From assembly GCA_000708835.1 (NCBI GenBank), contig DF237133.1:62001-126000 (forward strand): a stretch of DNA of 64,000 nucleotides, in the 5' to 3' direction. Under the pieces are notes generated by a model that saw only the letters and a program-made list of their open reading frames with translations, was not told the DNA's origin and ran no database searches. The translations under genes were made by a program, and so were the position numbers. How positions within the stretch are numbered: the first letter of the stretch is position 1; every line of letters starts with the position of its first letter. This stretch comes from Klebsormidium nitens (Eukaryota; Streptophyta; Klebsormidiophyceae; Klebsormidiales; Klebsormidiaceae). Below are positions 21,901 to 32,900 of the stretch, one piece after another.

Positions 21901-24900
21901 TGTGGCTTTCATGTGCGCTTTTGGAACGGGTTAGGATAGAGTGGTGCTGGAGGGGCGGACAAGAAAGTGAAGCGGGGGAGGTGGAAAGGATGCCGGAGTA
22001 TAGCTGACAAGCAAGATCAACGGCTATAAGAAGCGCAACAATCGCGTTGGACTGAGCGCGTCCAGGAAACAGACTGGCATTAAAACAATGTCCGAAAACT
22101 GCTGTCCGTGAGAGAAGCGGGACATGGACAGCTCACACATGGCTGGCATCGAAATCGAGCAATTGAAATCTTGTACCACTCAAGGACCCGAAAATTCAGA
22201 AAGATTGCAACACTCAAGAACCCAAAGAATTCAGAGAAATTGCAAATTGCATAATACAGTGGAAGATAAGTACAGACCTCCAGAACCCCTGGAGTCTCCT
22301 CACCTCGACCATGTAAATATTCTCCCACGCCATCTTCTCCGACACCACCGTCGACCGCGCGAGCGTATTCCCACGGTACGTCTGCTTCTTGACCGTTTCC
22401 GGAACGTCTTCTGCTATCCGTTTCAGCCCAACCCGGCGCCCGTCGGGGGCCTCGTATTCGGGGACGTACAGACTGGGGCAGTATATGCCGGGGACCTGGG
22501 ACAGGGCCCGAAGCACTTCCGGACGGCTTTGGGCGTCCGAGGGGGAGCTCTTGACGGCTTTGTACGCTTCCAGAAATGCTTGAAGCAGGTCTTCGCCTGC
22601 AGAAGAAACAGCGAGTGACGTTACTGATTGCTTGCATTCAGAAGGGAAATAAGGGTGCCAACGACGGGAGGGACTTCCCAAGGCACAAGGCTTCCTTCAA
22701 AGTGCTATGCTTAAGCAAATACCAGTAATAGTCGCATACTCTGCGCTTCGAGCACTTTGGGAGGCAACTACAGTTAGGCAGGTGCAATTGCGGGCTGGTG
22801 CATGGTACAAGTATCGAATCTCTAAGGCAAGAGATCCTGCGGTTTAATCAGCGGGATGCGGCCAGGTGGGCTTGAGAAGCTGACTGCAGGAAACCCTTTA
22901 TTTATAGCAGTAGTCCTGGAGCTTGTCCAAATGCATCTCCACCAACTGAGCGACATCAGTCTGGAGCTGCTCGTCTTCCCTTGCAATGCTTCTCGATCGT
23001 GACTGCTTTCACAACTGCCCACTAAGGAATCATCAAAAAACCGCCGAGCCTGTAGCATTTGCCGGGGCACTCAACAAGACCCATCTATTCACCACCTCAC
23101 TTGGTAGGTAACTGCACCACTCACCGTCCCCTAGCAAGACCACATCGAACCAGTCCGCATAAGGCTCCGGGTTCGCCGTCAGAACCGGCCCGCCTCCAAA
23201 TATCAGCGGGTGCTCGGGGCCCCTATCAACCGCCCTGATGGGAATGTTTGCCGCCTCGAGCATCGCCAGAATGTTGGCGTAATCGAGCTCCCAGGAAAAG
23301 GAGAAGCCCAAAAGGTCGACTTGACGGGGGAGGGGTTCGGAAGCGTCCGTGAAGAGCCGCGCACAATGGACATCTGGGCGTCCGGCAAGATAGGCCCAGA
23401 CCTGGGAAGGAAGAGTCGGATTGTGAGACCCCTCTATGCAATATCCGAGGTAAAAGGAGGAGGGAGCTATCAAAAGTGGATCCTTTGGTATGGAGAATTC
23501 AAGGCGCTGCGCAGTGCTCATGGCGCCTAATCTGGAAGGTTTGAATCTGCAGGATGGGGAAGCTTGGAAGGGGCATCGGGAGCGGCTTTAAAAGGACAAA
23601 GGAACGAACATGATCAGCTTTGAAAGGACAAAGGAACGAACATGATCAGGCTTTAAAAGGAGGAGATCTTCTTTTTGAAATCGATAGTCAAGTGAGACGG
23701 TTGCGGAGGAGGGACATGCCTCGAGTGATAGGAAATTTGGCAAAGTAGAGTCTGCTGGGCCGATGCATGAGCCTTGATCCTCGCTCAGTCGAGCAGATTG
23801 AAGTTGAAGATATCAAAAAGAGACTCTTCTTCAAGCGCCATGCTGTGCCAACGTTTCCCTCACTCCAAAAGCTGCGCACCAAATTGATGACAAGTTGGCG
23901 AATCACGTTCAAAAGTTACCCTCAAAACAATCACAGGCCTAGTGTCCTTTAGGAATCTAGTCTTCTGCAATAACAAAGATCTGCCCAGCATTCAGTCACA
24001 AATCGACCACCACCGCAGCATCGTCTTCTCCGAGTTGCAAACACTTGCTACTCTTTCAGAAGCTAAACTTCCTTTGCTGCTACGTTCTGCTTTGTGCAAT
24101 GCCTTTTTGGTAGCATTGCATTATGGAGTCGCCAGTGTCTCTCCTTAGCCTTGCATCATGTTTATGAACAGAAACCAGATACTGCATTGATTGAAAGAGC
24201 CGAACATACAGGCAACTGCCAATCAAGCATGGGCACCCCTCTCATATGGCCTAGAGAACCAATCTCTGCAACCCCTTGCGGCCACTCACCAGCTGATACC
24301 CCAGGCTGCATATCCCCACCGTATACGTGTTCGGGTACGCATACACGCACTGCACGGCGTCCCTCCCCGCTGGAACCACATCAAACATCAGCTTCTCGTC
24401 TTGCTCAAAAGCGCGCATCGCCGCCAGCTTTTCATGTTGGCTCGGCATGGCCGCCCGCCCCCCTCCGCCGTGATCCTCATCCTTGTCGACTTTCTGGGGG
24501 CGGGGTTTTGCTGCGCTGGCGCCTTTCCGAGTCGCTGTGCTGGCGCCGCCAGGGGAACCTTTACCACCGCGGCGGCCGCCTCTAGTTTCCCTCGCCGCGG
24601 CGCTTATAGTGGCTTCTCTTTTGGCTGACCTGTTTCTGCTGGAAATGCTCCTTGATCTGGCGGTTTGACCACCAGGAAAGGAAGAAGAAGGCGCGCCTAG
24701 GAAAGCTGATTTCAAAGTTGCAGAAATGAAGGATATTTGACGGGTGGGAATCAAAGGTCTGGTGGCGGACCGAGAACAACAAGCTTCTGCCGGCCATGCC
24801 ACATGGGGCGATGGAAGGTGCGAACTGTTGAAAGCGCGCCTTAAATCATGGGTGTGCACTACATGGTTTAGCGCGCCAGACCTGAGTGGGATTGAAGAAA

Positions 24901-24949
24901 TAGATGGAACCGGCACCCGAGCAAACACGATCGCTGTCTGCCCCGCCAT
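18938..24949 (-). CDS. B12-binding-domain radical SAM protein, probably plastid-targeted
   Basis: Eight exons: 24290-24949, 23125-23401, 22304-22596, 21616-21774, 21049-21227, 20239-20452, 19467-19595, 18938-19183; phases agree, 718 aa. The first about 120 residues are Ser/Arg/Thr-rich, fitting an organelle transit peptide. The N-terminal Rossmann-like domain has YPNTYTVGICSLGYQL, VDLLGFSFSWELDYANIL, HPLIFGGGPVLTANPEPYAD and VVLLGDGE, as in cobalamin-binding-like radical SAM proteins (TIGR03960 type). The radical SAM core begins SCPEMCRFCLASY: CxxxCxxC at about C415, C419, C422, the 4Fe-4S ligands. GLLGASVTQHPEFEALLEHM, SLTIAVESGSERMRR, LKLYGMVGVPGETQADV and STFVPKAHTPFQWW follow. The cobalamin-like domain lacks an obvious DxHxxG, so B12 binding is doubtful. 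The substrate of this family is not established. The intron after exon 6 starts with GC. Confidence 0.9.
20404..20775 (-). repeat. Tandem echoes of a radical SAM exon edge in its intron
   Basis: The 5' edge of exon 20239-20452 (plus-strand words ATGGCGGCGCCCACAATGTC, CGCCTGCTCTAGTTTCTTGT) is followed by two decayed copies in the neighbouring intron, at about 20548-20620 (ATGGCGGCGCACTGCACAAT) and about 20676-20775 (GTCCGCCTAGTCTAGTTTCT). The spacers also match: ACATAGTGGTCAGCTTCGAT near 20491 and ACATCGTAGTCAGCTTCACT near 20618. The unit is therefore about 130 bp, covering the acceptor, the first codons of the exon, and intron DNA. Confidence 0.8.
22177..22245. repeat. Two-copy 34-bp tandem repeat in a radical SAM intron
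   Basis: Two adjacent units, 22177-22210 and 22211-22245, both read CACTCAAG-ACCC-AAA followed by ATTCAGA and ATTGCAA. They differ at a few positions and by one inserted base. Intronic, so no coding effect. Confidence 0.8.
23585..23660. repeat. 32-bp near-perfect tandem repeat in a radical SAM intron
   Basis: Units at 23585-23616 and 23617-23648 are identical except for one base (GCTTTAAAAG versus GCTTTGAAAG), each ending GAACGAACATGATCA. A truncated third copy (GCTTTAAAAGG) starts at 23650. The high identity implies a recent duplication. Confidence 0.9.
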
Positions 24950-26403
24950 CCTCCGCCCAAAAAGGATCCCTAGCAAGGAGCAATTGCGTCACCAATGTCA
25001 CTGTATATGTAATGCAGATATTGAGGGGGGTGATTGCCAATGAGTGGAGCGCCACCTGACTTTCTACAGCTGGAAAATCGAATGTTGGAACTTGGAACTT
25101 GGAACTTGGAAGAGTAGCCAGCCTATCCCCAGCACAAGTCAAGGGTCTGACGTGTCGCTAAAGCCAGATGCTCATTGGTTGCTTCCGGCCACGTCGACGA
25201 TCGGGGGATCACCCTGGTGAATTTTGGAGGGCAGGCGTAAGTTCTCTCGGCAAGCAAATCAGCGCGGCAGCATAGCTAGATATAAGGTCCGCGGTCTAGG
25301 ATAAGCGGTTCTCTAAGATTGTCTAGAGTCGATGACACGCTCATAGGTACGACGTTTTCTGTAGCTGACGTGTATGCAAAGAACTTATAGTAGATCAGCC
25401 AATCTTTGAGACATCAACTTGTAGAAAGATTCATGATCGACCATAAATGATAATTAGGGTAGGCAAAAGTTTAGGTAAAAGACTGATTTCCACATGCATC
25501 ACGCTTGCATTGAGCTTGCGCTGCTGAGTTTGATAGTGACAAAATCTAGGCATTAATACGTAGGCCATGAAGAAGCAGATCAACCAGAAAGTGCTTCATG
25601 GAGCAAAACTACGGCCGCTGCAAACAGATGGTCTTTGTTGACCCAATAGACCAGGCAAAGACCCGGTAACTGCAGCAATTGTTGAACAAGTAATAATAGT
25701 ATGGCATTGGAATTTAAAGGTTGACAAACAATACAAGTCGGTTAATCACGTCCTGTGTTGCAGGCTTCTATACAGGTGGGGACAGCTGATCTACATGCGC
25801 GATCTTCTGAGCGCGCAACCTTACATCAGAGGCTCGCTCTGATGCACTTACATTGAAAAGCAGATGCTTGATTGCATTCTCGCACTCAGAGTAGTCATTC
25901 GTCACCGCGAGCATCATTGATTGATTGCAAGATTATTGTTTTTTGGGGTGGGGCTCCAACCCCGCCCCAACGTTCGCAGTAATTCTGACACCTTGTTAAA
26001 GAAAGCTCTTCAAAGGGCAAGCTGGACAATGTTGTCAACAGAAACAAAAAGGCGCCCATCTTTTGCCGATTGAAGCGTGTGAAGATCTGGCGATGTCAAG
26101 CTTGACGGGCAAATCGGTCTGTACAAGATCTGATTGGAGCGACTCTCGAAGGAAACCGTTCGCTGCTGTTGCTTTAACTCTGGCCCTCTACTACCAAGGA
26201 ATCGAGTCGGTTCGCGCTTGTCGGGTGGTTTTCAAAAGCTAGCGTTCTCATCTATGGACCGCTTGATATCATCGATGTCATGCGGCATGAGCGGCAAGCT
26301 CTTGCCAATCAGTGCACTACCAAGTTTGTTTTGCTCATATACAGCTAAGACCAGTACAAACGTTGCAGGCTGCGAAAGGAGGTGATCTCTCTCGCTCTAG
26401 TTC
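24950..26403. other. Intergenic region, no gene seen
   Basis: Upstream of the radical SAM gene and downstream of the first secreted-protein gene. At 25084-25110 the word TTGGAAC occurs four times in tandem. No supported reading frame; moderately AT-rich with scattered TATA-like words near 25270 and 25385. Confidence 0.5.
25084..25111. repeat. TTGGAAC heptamer microrepeat
   Basis: Four consecutive 7-bp TTGGAAC units, the last ending TTGGAAG. Located about 140 bp upstream of the radical SAM start codon, so possibly in its promoter. Confidence 0.9.
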
Positions 26404-29400
26404 CTATCTGCAAGGGTCGGGGCCGTTCGCTAGGAGGCTGGCGCTGAGGCGGAGCGCGCCGCCCTGAGTGTCGGCCGCCGTCAGGTTGCTGCTCGCGAAG
26501 CCGGTCGCGGCGACGACCTGACTGCGCGCGCACACAGGAGGAAACACGAAGGCGTCAGACACCGACATTGTGACGTCAGAAGAGTTGGCGACTTGCTGCT
26601 CGCGTAGCCGGCCGCGACTGCGCACGCACAGGGAGAAAGACGAAGGGGTCAGACAGGAGATTGCGACGTCAGAAAAGTTGGACACTTGTCAAGAGGTCTG
26701 CGATTTGCCTTGCTGCTCGCATAGCCGGCCGCGGCGACTAGTACATGCCTGCGCGCGACCAGGAGAAAGGAGCAAGGCGCCAGACAGGAGATTGTGACGT
26801 TAGAAACGTTAGCTGCGGGGACTGCAGCCGCTGCTTGCGTGGTCGGCTAGACTGCGAGCGCCCCGAGGTACGAGCCGAAGACGTCAGAAATGACAATTGT
26901 GACGTCACAGAGGAGAGACGCCTCGAAAAGACGGGAAAGGAGATGGCACAGACGAGAGACGTTTCTGTAATCGTCGCCGGTCTGGCTCCAGATGGACCAG
27001 TGGTCACCTTTTCTTGGTTATAGCCCGGGCGAGGAAAAGCAAGTGGGAGTCGTGCACGTGGCATTGAGCAGCGAAAAGTGGGCGAAAGTCTATCCCGACC
27101 GCGGCTCGGAAAGCTTTGAAGCTCGTCCGTTGTCAAAGCGGGGTCAAACGATCTGATTGGACCAATCGCTGCGGTTCAAGGTCGGTACGATCAGTGGACC
27201 TGTTTGACGATAACTTACCTGACGAGCACTTGGGCGTTGAGAGATGCAGACATTTGCAGGGATCCCCCTGGCTGCAAAAGAACAGAAACAGTTCATGAGC
27301 AATAATCGAATACTGAGAAACGCGGTGACAGCGGCGTGGCCTAATCAGTCAGATACGGTTGAAAAGGGTTTCAAGGATGTCGCAAGAGCTGCTTGAAAAC
27401 TCTCGCCCTAGTTCGCTTCGCAGACTGGCGCGCGAAGAAGTTCGATTGAAGTCGTCGGAAACAACTTCCAGCGTAACGTGTGGCGACATGTTACTTGAAC
27501 TGGATACAGAACCCAGTGGGTATCAGGAGACAGGTATTCACGCCCCAGTCTCAACGGCAATACTTTTGACTATCGGGGGCGCGACATTTGATGAAGTTGG
27601 GTTGGTTTTACAAGTCTAATTTTAAAGGTTTAGGACTCGAATAAGGCTCTAGAAGATAGGGCTAAAATGAAACTCTTACCTGAGCTTTGAATGTCCCAGT
27701 CACGTTGAGCCGAGGCGTGTTATTGAAAAGGAGGTCCCTATCGCGGACGTCGATGTCCTGCCCCGTCAGCGTTCCGTTCACCCGACCGATATAGATCGTT
27801 CCGCCCGTGAACTCTATGGAGTAGCTGCCATCGGACTGGTTGACCGGAAACGGCGGGGCTGCGAAGAAAGAAAGGACGCATGGGTGAAAACCCTCATGGT
27901 CCTGTCTGTTTTTCTAAAAGAAAGTCGGAAAGGAAAGATTTTGATGCAGTTTATGCTTCTTTTTGGAGACTCAAAGACAAGCGGGGGTCGCTGCAAACAA
28001 AGATCCGTTAAGGAGACGGAGTCAGTGTCTGCGAAGGGTCGTCATGGATCTGAGCTTTGGCGATTTTGGGCCAAGTCTCTGAGATGATTTCATCTTGTAA
28101 GCGGAAAGATGGCGCTGCAAAATCAATCAGAAGATACTGCACGACGCAATTCGGCGGCTTGACCTAAGACGGCGAAGCTTGCGTCAGTGCAGGTCAAACT
28201 GCTAGTCCTCCCGGGAGAGGGATGCCAAGCGGAAGCGAAGTTCTGGGCAAAAGAGATTGTCGGTCGAAAGCTGAAACTCCGGATCTGAGCGACAGGGGCA
28301 TGAGGCAATTGCGGAGTCCGTTCCCTCGAATGAAGACGATGGAACGGCGAATGAGATCAAGAATACGTTTGCACCCTGTGAGCGAAAATGAACGACAGCA
28401 TGTGCAATTTGTGCGTAACTGTTGAGCCGGGTATAAGCAAGCGGACCACGTCGGAAGCCCACTAGACGGTGGTCGATGATTCCGAAGGTCGGCCTGCGTA
28501 TGGGGAAGAAACATATACTTCGCCCACACCTTTCCAAAGCGTCGAGGAATGTGCACCCAAGTCCTGCGCCTGGTGTAAACCTCAATGAGCAATTTCGGAG
28601 CAAGCGCACTGGCGCCCACGTTGCAGAGGCGAGAGAGATCAAGAGGCCACGAAATCAAGAGGCCGCTCGATTACTCACTCGAAACGTTCAGCGAGACATT
28701 TGCGACGGTCACGGTCCCCGCGAATCCCCGGGTGGTGTTGGCGGAGACGGTGAAGACCGGAGGCGAGGACGTGATGTTGGTGCCCACTACAGACACCTGT
28801 GCGCGCGCACACAGGCTTGGATCAGCCGAGTTTCCTTGAATTCATTCTTTAGAAGTTCTTTCGGGTCAGCCAATTTTCTCAAGGGGAGTTGTGATCGCTA
28901 CACCAGCATTAATTGTACAGAATGGAGTGTCTTTCCGTTGAACGTCCAGGGAACCTTTGCAGCCAACAATGAATTGAAGGTTTTTTGTCCTCCTTACTCG
29001 CCTAGGGCCACTCTTTGAGGCTCGATCCAGTGCAACGTGCTGACGGCATCTTTGCTCGAATTGATCTGCTTGATTCTGATTGAATCCCCACAAGCGAAAC
29101 CCCATACAAACCGATGGACGGGTGTATCTGATCAGTCGCTCCGCGAAGAGTCTATGCAGCTTAGAAGAGAAAGGAGGGTCTCGTTCGAAAGCATGCCCAA
29201 TGATTTGGATCGAAACTTAAAGCGCAAGCACCAGTTTCCAAGTTGATGTCGTCGTGCTTACGTTCAAGGGCAGCGCCGCTGACCCGCACGCGATGATGTT
29301 GAGCTGTATCACGCCTGCAGGCAAGTCGCAGTGTCAGACGTCTGTCGTGGGCTCTCAAGAAGTCTTGAGCTTCCTCCAAGCAGTAAACACTAATCTGGAC

Positions 29401-30108
29401 TATACGAGGCTGTACCTCTGTGAACAAAGCAGAACAAAGCGCCCCTAACGTACCTCTGTGTACGGAGTTACATTCGAGAAGTTTCCGCAAGGTTCTGTTC
29501 TAGGGAGTTGATCATGCAAAGTCATCGCAAGTCTTCGCCGAGTTATCTTCTTAAGAAAACTCGACTCCTTGACTCTATTTTCAAAATCAGCTGCAGCGAA
29601 AATGCAGCTTTTTGTCACAATTTATCGAGTCAGGGCATCGCCCAGGGTCTCTGCATGTGAGCTCACAAAGTTTTATCCAGAAACGTGACCCGCTTTCACT
29701 GAGGACTTTCACCGCATCTTCGGAAAACGTAACCTGCTGCTCTGGTTTTTTCAAAGATCACCTCTTTTGACGAGTGGCAATTCCTTTAAACAGGCCTTCA
29801 GATCAAGCGCTGACAAGCTTTAGAAAACTGGCTCTGGAGACGGTTCGTCACAGGCTCTCCCTTAGAAGCGAAGGCAGCAAAGCAAAGACGGAGGCAACTT
29901 TCAGCAAGATGAAGAAGAGCCCACCTGTAGTTTCCGTTTGGGGGGGGTTAAAATTGAGCGAGAACCCGGTGGGTCCGCCGGAGAAGCGCGGCGCGACCGT
30001 CGAGTCCACCCCGGATATGCTCAGGTTGGTGTTCCCCTGCCCCCGGACCCCCCCGGCGCAAAACAGGCAGAAAAGGCACGTGGCCAGAAGCACGAAGCGA
30101 GCAGCCAT
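26404..30108 (-). CDS. Secreted protein A of an unrecognised family
   Basis: Six exons: 29925-30108, 29262-29314, 28679-28796, 27680-27858, 27219-27271, 26404-26521; phases 1, 0, 1, 0, 2 agree; 234 aa. The start MAARFVLLATCLFCLFCAGG is a clear signal peptide ending near VRGQG. The mature part is Ser/Thr/Asn/Gly-rich with beta-strand character, N-x-T/S sequons (for example GRVNGTLTGQ and LNVTGTF), and only two conserved cysteines: one in ACGSAALP, one near the C-terminus in GPDPC, which could form a disulfide. No membrane anchor, enzyme motif or GPI signal is seen. It is paralogous to 34437-37892: exons 2-6 have exactly the same lengths (53, 118, 179, 53, 118). A wall, matrix or surface glycoprotein role is a guess. 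The last intron contains copies of the edge of exon 6. Confidence 0.75.
26486..26910 (-). repeat. Tandem echoes of secreted protein A exon 6 edge
   Basis: The 5' part of the last exon plus its acceptor starts the array at 26486 (plus strand TTGCTGCTCGCGAAGCCGGT). Decayed copies begin at 26593 (TTGCTGCTCGCGTAGCCGGC), about 26710 (TTGCTGCTCGCATAGCCGGC) and about 26831 (CTGCTTGCGTGGTCGGCTAG). Each is followed by GACTGCGC-like acceptor sequence and, later, a GTGACGTCAGAAA-like word (26570, 26662, 26783, 26899). The unit is about 107-121 bp and all extra copies sit in the intron. Confidence 0.85.
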
Positions 30109-31650
30109 TGCTGAAGAATGGTTTGCCCAAACGATATGAGATTAAGTCGTGATTATCCTGCCCACGAATTTTGAATTGTGGCGCGAAATGGCTGAGCTTG
30201 ATCGCTTTTTCAAAGACAGGCGGGAAGAAAAGGAGCGCCCCACCGCGTCTTCTTCTCGAGATGGTGAAGCGTGCAATCCCACCGAGTGCCAGCTCAGAAA
30301 ACCTGGTCAATTGGGTCGACCTGTAATTTTATCTCGTATGTCGGAATAAAATCTTCCCCGCATGCATGGCTGACCCAAAAGAGACATCAGCATACTCGCA
30401 TTTGGGCTGCTGCCGGGAAGATCGACTGTCAGGCCACCGATCGTCGCAACTCTTCACTGTCCTGGCCTGCGATCGGCCGGGTGCTCGTACATGAGACGAG
30501 TTTCAAGTGGGCGCATTCAAACACGTGGCAGGGCCATGCACCTGCAGGGACTCAAAATAAGCTGAGCTTTGCTTGGGACCGGAAGGGTACAGCTTTTAAG
30601 AAGAGTATTTGGATCCGCGAGGGCCTAAGCTTTGCTAAGTCAAATCTCGATCACCAGCTCCTTGTAAGAGACGGTTGTTTACAGTCATGCTCTCATGGGC
30701 TCGAGCTTTATCAAACCAAGACTCAAAAGATCAAGCAGGTCACCTAGTGCGGTTTCAATCATGCTTTGACCCGCACCTAAAAAAAAAATGGATGGCCGCT
30801 GTTGGACGTTCAGATTCGTCGTCCAATTAGGTATCACATAGACGAAGTTGGACGGTCCTGCGATCTGCTCCCGGCCGGTCCCGGTCCCTTCCGTCACAAA
30901 GTATCGCAAGCTTCATACGATCCGGTCGTCTGACGTCCCAGAGCGATGCTGGAATATGTAAAAAGCTTGCATCGATTACGTCTTCCTATGCGAGGGGCCG
31001 TCATTTGCAGCGCGAAGCGAGGCTAGTGATTCGTAGGGGCCGCGAAGGGATTATGCATCACACGATCCGAATCATTGAGTTGCTCCATCGTGGCGTCATG
31101 CTGGTTTGCTTGATGAAGATGAACAACCTCAACAAAGAAGCCAGAAGCGTGTTCAAACTGTTTCAAGTTGCAGCTCGACGGTGATATCTTGGTGAAACAA
31201 GATTGACTCGCATAATCTTGCAGCACGGTCTGAGCGTCGGTCCGAGTGTTTTCAAGTCTGAGCTACACCCTTTATAGGACTGTAGTATTCTACACTACAA
31301 AGAAGGTATTATCCGAAGGTCAAGGCTGCCGCTGCTGCTTTTGACGGGGCACTTTTCAGTCTTTAGAGACGTCATCAAGCCAGAAGACGCTTGGTATCAC
31401 CAGATACTATACAGGTAAAACTTGCAATCAAGCTGAAGTCATCGCTTTAAGAAACTCTAGCAAGCACACAAGCTTGTCAACGGAGACAACAAACTTATCC
31501 AACATATTCTGGCAGCTCCTTTTGTCTCCGTCGACAATCAAACGTCAATGGCGATCGAAGGACCATCCAGAAAGTTCAACTTTCCATTGTAAACAAGCAC
31601 CTCCGTGCCTATCGTCCCCCCCAGAAGCCAGACCGTACTGATGCCCATCA
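30109..31650. other. Intergenic region, possible exon remnant
   Basis: Lies upstream of secreted protein A and downstream of the membrane-protein gene. On the minus strand at about 30800-30909 there is an open segment with YFVTEGTGTGREQIAGPSN that looks protein-like but ends without splice partners, next to an A10 run at about 30778. It may be the relic of a lost gene. A 158-codon plus-strand frame at 30271-30747 begins at GTG and has no family signal. Confidence 0.35.
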
Positions 31651-32900
31651 TCATGGAACCAAATAAACCTCCCCGCTTGCCTCCGAACCGTTGCCTGCCC
31701 GCTCATCGATCCGCGTGCACTCCTCCCAGGACGTCGCCCCTAGCTTAAGGGCCGTAAGGGTGTTCGTCGCTTGCGATGCAAGGTTGACACCGTTCACGAA
31801 CTCAAGCAGGCCCAGCCAGCCTGCCGCAAGGGCCGCCACATAAATGCTGACCGCGAGCCCAATCATTGAGTCTCGCGCGGAGTCAGATGCATAGCCTATC
31901 CCCATGCCCAACCACGTCACTATGTTAGCGACCACTAGGATCCCCCCGTACTGGGCATTATAATCTGCTGCGCTGGCAATCTTCTCAACGGCGGTTACGA
32001 CGCTGTTCTTTGCAGCTTCTCTCACTTCTTCTATCTGCGAGGAGCTCCAGGGCTCCTCATACAATATGGGTTTTTCGTCCAGGCTTCTGGGCTTGTCCTT
32101 GAAGGCCGCTTTGCTCCCCCAGGGCTTCGGGCGGTCATTATCCCACTGCAGAAATGAGCCTGGGGGACCGTCGCCAAGGCTGTGGCAAATCATTCTGATG
32201 ATACTCAAAGGCGGCGCAAGAGTACCACCGCGGGTTGATGATTCGTCAGGGAGCCAACACTGCGGTGCGTCAGCTTCTGGGCAGCTAAGAATGTACTGCA
32301 TCCCGAGGTCGTCTCGGTACAATGCAGCATAAAAGATATACCCAAGGGCCGTAAGTATGGAGCTCAGAGGCACGAGGACCCCAGTCCACGCATATGTCGT
32401 CCGCCACCCAACGCTGTTGCCGCCATGGTTTTGACGCGGGAGCGCGGCAGCCACCCACAAAAACGCTGTCGTAACAAGCCAGGAGATGCCAACCAAAATC
32501 CCGCTCCGAATCACTGCCCTCAGCTGAGGCCTCCCTGGCACCCCCGACGCGACAAAGTTGTACCGCACCTGGCCCACAGCGGCGCTGCACTTGTGCATGA
32601 CTTTAGGTCCCGTTCGGCCGCGCAGCTCCACGCCGCCTTGTTTTTGCATAGGGACCGAACCCCGGTGTTTCACCGCTGCTCAAAGAAGTACCAGCACAGG
32701 TTGCTGTACACGTCGTCATGGTCCAGGATCGTGGCTTGGTCCGCCTTCTGGCGGGACGCCTGAAACAGGAACCAGGCGAGAATGTATGTGACAGGGGACG
32801 CGAATGCGAGCATCGTCAGCACAGTGCGCGGGCCCATACCATCGGGGCCCACGTCATCATTGGCGAATGGTGCATTTTCGCAGCTGCAGTTGGCAGCCAT
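31651..32900 (-). CDS. Polytopic membrane protein of unrecognised family
   Basis: ATG at 32898-32900 (MAANCSCENAPFANDDVGPD), stop TGA at 31651-31653. The frame breaks at a TGA just after WYFFEQR, so I infer one intron of 89 bases (32585-32673, GTGAAAC...GTGCAG), which restores phase and gives 386 aa. Hydrophobic segments: TMLAFASPVTYILAWFLFQA, ILVGISWLVTTAFLWVAAAL, TGVLVPLSSILTALGYIFYA, GGILVVANIVTWLGMGIGYA and MIGLAVSIYVAALAAGWLGL. A soluble loop with two cysteines (SCPEADAPQC) and acidic or basic patches lies between the third and fourth segments. No transporter, channel or enzyme motif is visible. Alternatives are a neighbouring splice site or two separate frames. Confidence 0.6.

Noticed and set aside
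25900-26403. 5' exon of another gene before secreted protein A's stop
   Set aside because: No frame carries a splice-consistent or family-like peptide.
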